A DNA stretch of 64,000 nt from contig DASWMJ010000007.1 in NCBI GenBank assembly GCA_036399775.1, positions 21,914 through 85,913 on the forward strand. Direction: 5' to 3'. The notes beneath the pieces were generated by a model, which worked only from the letters and a program-made list of their open reading frames with translations, did no database searches and was not told the DNA's origin. The number at the start of each line of letters is the position of its first letter. Position 1 is the stretch's first letter. The DNA is from JADMIH01 sp036399775 (GTDB lineage: Bacteria; Chloroflexota; Chloroflexia; QHBQ01; JADMIH01). Shown here piece by piece: positions 58,907 to 64,000 of the stretch. The translations under genes and the position numbers were made by a program.

Positions 58907-61726
58907 TCACGTTTCACGTTTCGCGCTCACCGCCACACGCGGTCTGGCCTGGCCGTCCAGGGTACTTAGCAGGTCTTCGTCGTCCAGACCGGTGGGGACG
59001 TTGTGGTAGACGTTCTGGGCGGTGGTGTCGGCTATGGCTTCGGCGCGGGTGCGCTGGTTGGCGGTGGACGGTTCGGGCACGGGGCACCAGAAGGCGTCGC
59101 TCTGCTCTATCTCGACGGCTTTGCTTGCGCGCTTGATTTGCTCTATCGTCTCGTCCACCCGGTCTACGAAGACTACTACCAGATCGCCTGCGCGGGCCAT
59201 CTCCAATGCCTGCTCAACGGATTCGGCTTCGTCCTCGATGATGGTTACAGGCAGGGAAGGGCGGGTGCGCTTGATGGTTTCCGAGATGAGATGGGCTACC
59301 TCGCCAAGCTCGCGCCCACGAAGGTCGTCGTCTTCGCGCACGATTATCCAGTCGAAGGTGTTGGCCGCGACCACTGCAAGCTCCTGTATGTCGGCGTCTC
59401 GGCGGTCGCCGGGGGCAGCGACCACGCCTATGGAGCGTCTCGGCTTCATCTGGCCGATGGCTGCCTGTACCGCTTTGAGGGCGTGCGGGTTGTGGCCGTA
59501 GTCAATGATTACGCGGGCGCGGCCCACGTTGAACATATTGAAGCGGCCAGGGGCGCTCTTGTCGTCGGCCTGGAAGGTACGCAGCCCCAGCCTGATAGAT
59601 TCAAGGGGCACGCCCGCCACCCAGCATGCCGTAGCGGCGGCAAGGGCGTTCTGTATCTGGAAGGGGATCAGGCCGCCAAAGCTCGCGGGTATGTCGGTGG
59701 CTTTCATCAAGAATGTCTCTTTGGAACCTTCCGCCAGTATGAGGTCGCCGTTGTTGTGGTAGGCTGCTTTGCCGCCGCCCGCCAGGTGGAGCGTTAGGGC
59801 GGGGGTAGCGCAGTCCATCGAGAAGAATACCACGCTGCCGGGGCAATCCTGGGCCATATCCACAACCAGGGGGTCGTCGGCGTTCAGCACGCCGTAGCCG
59901 TCCTTGCTCGCGCTCTCTATGACCACGCGCTTCACGCGGGCGAGCCTTTCGGGGGTCTCTATGCCTTCGAGGCCGAGGTGATCGTTGGCGATATTGAGGC
60001 AGACGCTCACGGTGGACCTGTCCCACGCGAGGCCGGAGCGCAGGATGCCGCCACGCGCCGTCTCAAGCACGGCCACGTCTACCATCGGGTGTTGCAACAC
60101 CGACTCGGCGCTGCGCGGTCCTGCCGAGTCGCCCTTCACGCGGCGCACGCCACCGAAGTAGATGCCGTCGGTGGTGGTCATGCCAACGTAGAGCTTCATC
60201 GTGGAATAGATGTGGCCGATCATGCGGGTGACGGTGGTCTTGCCGTTGGTGCCTGTGATGGCGATCAGGGGCACGCGGGCGGAAGTGCCCTCCGGGAAGA
60301 GCATGTTCACTATGGCGTCACCCACCGGGCGGGACTTGCCCTCGGATGGATAGACGTGCATACGCAGGCCGGGGGCGGCGTTCACCTCGACGATACCGCC
60401 GTTCTGGTCGGACAGAGGGCGCTTGATGCTCTGGCATACCACGTCTACGCCCGCGATGTCGAGGCCGATGGTCTTAGCGGCCAGCACCGCTACGGCGGCG
60501 TTGTCGGGGTGTACGATGTCGGTCACGTCGGTGGCGGTGCCGCCGGTGGATAGATTGGAGTTATCGCGCAGGTAGACCACCTGGCCGGGAGGGGGCACGC
60601 TCTCCCAGTTGAGGTCCTGCTTGTCGAGGGTTAGTTCTGCTGCGGCGTCCATGCGGATGCGGGTGAGGGCGGAGCCGTGCCCGTGTCCCCTGCGCGGGTC
60701 TTCGTTGAGCATCTTTACGAGGTCGCGGATGTTGTGGCGGCCATCGGCTATAACCTGGGCGGGGCGGCGCTCGGCTGCGGCCACAAGCTTGCCGTCTATG
60801 ACGAGCAGGCGGAAGTCGCTCCCCTGTAGGAATTGCTCCACTATCACCTTGCGCGAGACTTGCTGGGCAAGCTCTACGGCGGTGCGTACCTGCTCCTCGG
60901 TGGTCAGGTTGACGCTTACCGCCTTACCCTGGTTGCCGTCGAACGGCTTGATGACGACGGGGCCGCCTATCTCCTGGGCGACCTGCCACGCGGCATCTGC
61001 GTCGCTGACCACCTCACCCTGCGGCACGGGCACGCCTACTTTGGCGAGAAGGTTCTTTGTAAGCTCTTTGTCGGAGGCTATCTCTACGCCGATATTGGAG
61101 GTGTTGGAAGTCTCGGACGCCTGGATGCGGCGGGAGTGCTTGCCGTGGCCCAATTGCACCAGCGCGCCTTCGTTGAGGCGGAACCAGGGGATGCCTCGCT
61201 TGCGGGCGGCGTCCACGATCGCCTGGGTAGAGGGGCCGAGCATGTTGTCTTCGGCCACTTCGCGTATCTCGCTGAGCTTTTCGGTGAGGTCGAAGTCGAG
61301 GGGCAGCCCTTCGGCCAGCTTCTCTGCTATCTCTATAGCGAGGTGGACACACATCTTGGCGGCTTCGGGGTCGCGGTAGTCAACCACGATGCGGTACTCG
61401 CCGTAGTGCTCGGTCTGGCGGGTGCGGCCAAAGCCCGCGTCCATACCGGCCAGGGATTGAAGCTCCAGGATGATGTGCTCAACGATGTGGCCCATGTAGG
61501 TGCCTATACGCATACGCTCAAGGAAGCCGCCGGGCTGGCCCTCGGAGCAGCGGTGCTCCCAGAGGGTGGGGATAGCTTCAACCAGGCGCTCGGTGAAGCC
61601 GGGGAGTTTGTCAGAGGGCAATTCCTCGTACTTGCCGATGTCGGTGAGTATCTCAAGCACGGGGCGATAGGCCCAGATGTTCGGGCCTGATAGCACCTTG
61701 ATGCGTTTTACTTTGATGTCGTTCAT
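58907..61726 (-). CDS. cphA: Cyanophycin synthetase
   Basis: 939 residues, slightly longer than the usual 870-900. GGGGGGAG lies before the ATG. The N-terminal domain (LSGPNIWAYRPVLEILTDIGKYEE) precedes the ATP-grasp domain (PVVIKPFDGNQGKAVSVNLTT, VIVEQFLQGSDFRLLVIDGKLVAAAERRPAQV). The Mur-ligase-like domain has VPLIAITGTNGKTTVTRMIGHI (P-loop near 492) and VIIDYGHNPHALKAVQAAI. It polymerises Asp and Arg into a nitrogen storage granule without ribosomes. The extra C-terminal tail (QRTRAEAIADTTAQNVYHNV onward) is polar. Confidence 0.95.
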   Translation of the reverse strand: MNDIKVKRIKVLSGPNIWAYRPVLEILTDIGKYEELPSDKLPGFTERLVEAIPTLWEHRCSEGQPGGFLERMRIGTYMGHIVEHIILELQSLAGMDAGFGRTRQTEHYGEYRIVVDYRDPEAAKMCVHLAIEIAEKLAEGLPLDFDLTEKLSEIREVAEDNMLGPSTQAIVDAARKRGIPWFRLNEGALVQLGHGKHSRRIQASETSNTSNIGVEIASDKELTKNLLAKVGVPVPQGEVVSDADAAWQVAQEIGGPVVIKPFDGNQGKAVSVNLTTEEQVRTAVELAQQVSRKVIVEQFLQGSDFRLLVIDGKLVAAAERRPAQVIADGRHNIRDLVKMLNEDPRRGHGHGSALTRIRMDAAAELTLDKQDLNWESVPPPGQVVYLRDNSNLSTGGTATDVTDIVHPDNAAVAVLAAKTIGLDIAGVDVVCQSIKRPLSDQNGGIVEVNAAPGLRMHVYPSEGKSRPVGDAIVNMLFPEGTSARVPLIAITGTNGKTTVTRMIGHIYSTMKLYVGMTTTDGIYFGGVRRVKGDSAGPRSAESVLQHPMVDVAVLETARGGILRSGLAWDRSTVSVCLNIANDHLGLEGIETPERLARVKRVVIESASKDGYGVLNADDPLVVDMAQDCPGSVVFFSMDCATPALTLHLAGGGKAAYHNNGDLILAEGSKETFLMKATDIPASFGGLIPFQIQNALAAATACWVAGVPLESIRLGLRTFQADDKSAPGRFNMFNVGRARVIIDYGHNPHALKAVQAAIGQMKPRRSIGVVAAPGDRRDADIQELAVVAANTFDWIIVREDDDLRGRELGEVAHLISETIKRTRPSLPVTIIEDEAESVEQALEMARAGDLVVVFVDRVDETIEQIKRASKAVEIEQSDAFWCPVPEPSTANQRTRAEAIADTTAQNVYHNVPTGLDDEDLLSTLDGQARPRVAVSAKRET

Positions 61727-61744
61727 GCTCCCCCCTGGCGAGAT

Positions 61745-61790
61745 TTGAGTTTTGAGTTCTGAGTTTTGAGTTTTGAGTTCTGAGTGGTGA
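61745..61790 (+). repeat. TTTTGAGT/TTCTGAGT octamer tract
   Basis: About five degenerate units of GAGTTTT/GAGTTCT, 18 bases upstream of the cphA start; the same unit family as at 10763, 39265 and 41868. The rest of the 230-base gap to 61957 shows nothing further. Confidence 0.8.
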
Positions 61791-61957
61791 GGTTGATTTG
61801 CGGGCTTAGTTTAGAATTGTACAATAGTTGTAGGGTGTGCGTAAAGCTGGTTTGGGTACTATCGTGCTATTGCCTTTACCGACCATTGGGTAATATCGTG
61901 CCATTCTCATGCGGCTTAGAATTAAGTTGAGCATATTACGGCGAAAGGCATGAAGCA

Positions 61958-62239
61958 ATGGGAATAAGAGAGTGCGTAATGTTTGCGTTGATGCTGGTGA
62001 ATATTTTTTCCGCTTTGCAGGCGCTATTCTTGCCGATCAGGCATCGCTTCATTAAGTTCTATATGTTAGGCATTCTAGCCTTTTTCAATTTCCTTTGGAT
62101 ACAAGGAAACATAACGGCTGATGATGGGAGCAAATTTGTCGGGCCAGCCGTGTTCACCGGCCTGACCGGACTAGTCTCTGCTGCTGCCTGGCTCTATGCA
62201 GGGCTAACTCATGCTAAAGGGAAAGGGACTGAGAATTAA
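61958..62239 (+). CDS. Small three-helix membrane protein
   Basis: 93 residues with hydrophobic segments at about 7-25 (MFALMLVNIFSALQALFLPI), 35-50 (YMLGILAFFNFLWIQG) and 65-83 (PAVFTGLTGLVSAAAWLYAG), and a charged tail. GAAAGG lies 11 bases before the ATG. No family is recognised. Lower GC than flanking genes. The regular hydrophobic pattern and lack of an overlapping longer frame support it as real, but confidence is moderate. Confidence 0.5.
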   Translation: MGIRECVMFALMLVNIFSALQALFLPIRHRFIKFYMLGILAFFNFLWIQGNITADDGSKFVGPAVFTGLTGLVSAAAWLYAGLTHAKGKGTEN

Positions 62240-62344
62240 TTTCAAATGAACGCAATTTTGTCAGGTTGTGCGCTGGGCGTTCGGTGAGATACAATTGCGC
62301 GGAAGAGAGTACTTACTAAGCCGGATTTCTGTGGGAGAATAGAC

Positions 62345-62842
62345 TTGAGCGTCATAGACAGCGTTTTGAAAGCCAACCAACTGTACGCGCAGAGCTTCGA
62401 CGGAGGCCGGTTGCCCGCACCGCCCGCCCTAAAGCTGGCTGTTGTGACGTGCAAGGACGCACGCATCATGGTTGAGCCGATGCTGGGGTTGAAGCCGGGC
62501 GACGCCCATATCATCCGCAATGCGGGGGGTATCGTAGCGCCCGACGTTATCCGCTCGCTGCTGGTGTCGCATTACATGTTGGGTACGCAGGAAATCATGA
62601 TAATCAACCACACAGGCTGTGGGATGATGGGTTTCACCGACACAGAGCTATTCATGAAGATGAGGCAAGCTACAGGCACAGCGGCGGCCGGGCCGGAAGC
62701 GATACACACCTTCACAGACCTTGATGAGAATGTCCGCAAGCAGGTGGAGAAGGTGAGGTCCCACCCCTGGATACCGGAGCATGTAGTGGTGCGCGGCTTC
62801 GTCTGTGATATAGAAACGGGCAGGCTGCGGGAAGTGGAATAG
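62345..62842 (+). CDS. Beta-class carbonic anhydrase
   Basis: 165 residues starting with TTG at 62345 (GGGAGAA upstream). LAVVTCKDARI gives zinc ligand C36 and the D38-R40 dyad; IIRNAGGIVAPDVIRSLLVSHYMLGTQEIMIINHTGCGM gives H89 and C92. Conserved spacing matches the small beta-carbonic anhydrase group. Converts CO2 and water to bicarbonate. Monocistronic in appearance; followed by a short ...TTTATCGCGCCCC palindrome (about 62860-62880). Confidence 0.93.
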   Translation: MSVIDSVLKANQLYAQSFDGGRLPAPPALKLAVVTCKDARIMVEPMLGLKPGDAHIIRNAGGIVAPDVIRSLLVSHYMLGTQEIMIINHTGCGMMGFTDTELFMKMRQATGTAAAGPEAIHTFTDLDENVRKQVEKVRSHPWIPEHVVVRGFVCDIETGRLREVE

Positions 62843-62888
62843 GGTAAATAGGGTAAGGGCGCGATTTATCGCGCCCCTACTTTAGAGG

Positions 62889-63557
62889 TTAGTCACCTAC
62901 GAGGCGGTCGCAGACGTAGTCGTGCAGGGGGTCGTAGTCGCGGCCATCTATCGCGCCCATCGGGCCGTAGATATGGAGGGAGAGCACGGTCGCGTTGGTG
63001 GGGTTGCTGACCTGGTGGATGCCGCCGTCGTATGGCAGGAGGGTGGAGATGCCTTGCCCGCTCTTCCAGACTTGCTCCCAGGCTTTCTTGAGGTGGGCCT
63101 GGTTGGGCGTGGAAGCGTCGTCTATGCGGTCGTAACGCTTCTCCATGAGGGAGCCTGAGATGCAGCTTATGGCACCCCAGCAGGAATGGTCGTGGATTTG
63201 CGAGGCGGCACCGGCAGGCCAGACGAAAAGCTGTAGAGCGTAGGAGTTATCTTGGCCTTCGCGCCTGTACGCAATGTAGGGGTCTTTTACACCGGCATAG
63301 CTGTTTATGCCTGTGCCCCTGGTGGCCTCAGCATGAGGAAGAAGGCTAGAGTCCAGGAAGGTCCGGTCGCTCGCCAGGTGGGAGAGCAAGGGCACGATCT
63401 CTCGTATCGCTAAGTCGGATGGGAGGTCGCAAATGTCCTCTAGCTCTCTCAGGTAGAGTGAGACCGGGTTGAGAGGCTTCCGTGGCTTTAGCGCCGGAAC
63501 CGCCACCGGGATTAAGAGTGACATTGTATTGGTTGTGAGTGTTGTTGCTGGCATCAT
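62889..63557 (-). CDS. Cysteine-dioxygenase-type cupin
   Basis: 222 residues from the ATG at 63557; two ATGs are adjacent, and a longer frame reaches 63665 without support. SQIHDHSCWGAISCISGSL carries the two metal His of the cupin (HDHSCWG), and GGIHQVSNPTNATVLSLHIYG supplies the third. The N-terminal helical part (LNPVSLYLRELEDI ... SDLAIREIVPLLSHLAS) matches CDO type I proteins. It would oxidise cysteine or a related thiol with Fe(II) and O2. Single gene. Confidence 0.85.
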   Translation of the reverse strand: MMPATTLTTNTMSLLIPVAVPALKPRKPLNPVSLYLRELEDICDLPSDLAIREIVPLLSHLASDRTFLDSSLLPHAEATRGTGINSYAGVKDPYIAYRREGQDNSYALQLFVWPAGAASQIHDHSCWGAISCISGSLMEKRYDRIDDASTPNQAHLKKAWEQVWKSGQGISTLLPYDGGIHQVSNPTNATVLSLHIYGPMGAIDGRDYDPLHDYVCDRLVGD

Positions 63558-63744
63558 ATGGATGTTGTGCTCCCTTTTGATGGTTCTCCTGAAAGTTGGA
63601 GGATAATCTTTTGGTTGATTGGCGAGCATATTGTGCGTCAATGCGATGCTCACTTTACAGGCCAAAAAGTGCTCACTCTTTACTCAGTTTGTGATGCCAA
63701 TAACCATGTTCGGCGCATAATCGTCCGAAATCTGGGTCCAGGGA

Positions 63745-63825
63745 CGTGATTTATCGCGCCCTGGCGGGGGTTGGCTGTCAGTTAGGGGTGGCGCACCCCA
63801 GCAAACAAGGGCGCGATAAATCACG
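63745..63825. repeat. Palindromic repeat (CGTGATTTATCGCGCCCT family)
   Basis: Perfect 18-bp arms at 63745-63762 and 63808-63825; the right flank continues CCCCTAC, the GTAGGGG end seen in other palindromes. A short relative lies at 62860-62880. Confidence 0.88.
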
Positions 63826-63863
63826 CCCCTACAGACGTTTTCTTCTATCATTAGTCTGAACAC

Positions 63864-64000
63864 CTTGACAATGTTACATTAACCCAGTAAGGCCACCGCC
63901 TACGCTCAGAGAGAATCGCAGGCAAGTGCCATGGCTGACCAGCCGAGTCTTGGCCCAGGCACCGGGGTCACAGCCAGATTTCTAATCTAACATTGTCAAG
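63864..64000. mobile_element. Candidate 137-bp MITE at the window edge
   Basis: CTTGACAATGTTACATT (63864-63880) and its complement with one mismatch (63984-64000) bound a 103-base non-coding centre. The right end coincides with the window edge, so the true element may be longer. Confidence 0.5.

Noticed and set aside
59003..59797. Long plus-strand open frame opposite the cyanophycin synthetase gene
   Set aside because: It has no ribosome site and mirrors the codon structure of cphA; high-GC antisense frames of this type occur opposite most large genes here.

Overview
The window looks like a chromosomal segment of a high-GC, monoderm-like bacterium, most probably a Chloroflexota member. This is an inference from content: a class II (B12-dependent) ribonucleotide reductase, cyanophycin synthetase with cyanophycinase, SLH modules carrying a CGGxxEPC insert, a Thr/Pro-rich wall protein ending in an LPVTG sorting signal, a long three-domain IspG, and a PhnD-like protein with an extra N-terminal WNRTDKPVA domain. 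No transposase, integrase, CRISPR array, rRNA or phage gene is visible; one tRNA is present.

Layout. 1-6318: exopolysaccharide-type cluster with two glycosyltransferases on the minus strand and, divergently, a leaderless asparagine synthetase plus two GT-B glycosyltransferases. 6383-10758 (minus): peptide-transporter ATPases OppD/OppF and a PucR-type regulator. 10859-18829 (minus): envelope operon of a secreted GSDH-SLH fusion, a two-FtsX-domain ABC permease, a very long HlyD-like adaptor and a methyltransferase, with no ATPase gene. 19031-21947 (plus): a secreted GATase-like protein and a PhnD-like binding protein. 22011-25237 (minus): DUF885 peptidase, then a cupredoxin lipoprotein with an FTR1 iron permease. 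25496-27271: candidate nuclease effector. 27349-31960: IspG, Fur, a 5'-truncated HtrA and a PadR regulator. 32270-33587: small membrane protein and ferric-reductase-like heme protein. 34008-36244: thrB-thrC. 36586-39258: 890-residue protein of unknown function. 39655-41262: hydrolase and DJ-1/PfpI protein. 42081-45872: AT-richer orphan 1263-residue protein with a nuclease-like N-terminus (defence candidate). 45963-51408: nrdR-nrdJ with a 403-residue intein and candidate NrdR boxes. 51919-55497: LPxTG stalk protein. 55602-57781: small zinc-ribbon protein, retropepsin/DUF5678 pair, HPF and tRNA-Arg(CCT). 57808-61726: cyanophycin metabolism. 61958-63557: small membrane protein, beta-carbonic anhydrase and a cysteine-dioxygenase-like cupin.

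The second layer is intergenic. Nearly every gap holds short-period degenerate repeats (AGGGGTC/AGGGGTT heptamers and TTTTGAGT-, GAAGTCA-, AATCTAAA-, GCGGAAT-like units), often paired as inverted arms, or longer palindromic elements (TCATTCTGAGCG..., GTAGGGGCGA..., ...TTTATCGCGCC...). One palindrome is split by a second element flanked by a 6-bp duplication, which is evidence of past mobility. Several genes read their last codons into these repeats.

The best candidates for undescribed biology are the 42081-45872 protein, the 25496-27271 nuclease with NLS-like tail, the 7+7-repeat adaptor, the paired structured repeats at 39359 and 41395, and the nested mobile palindrome at 33654-33934.
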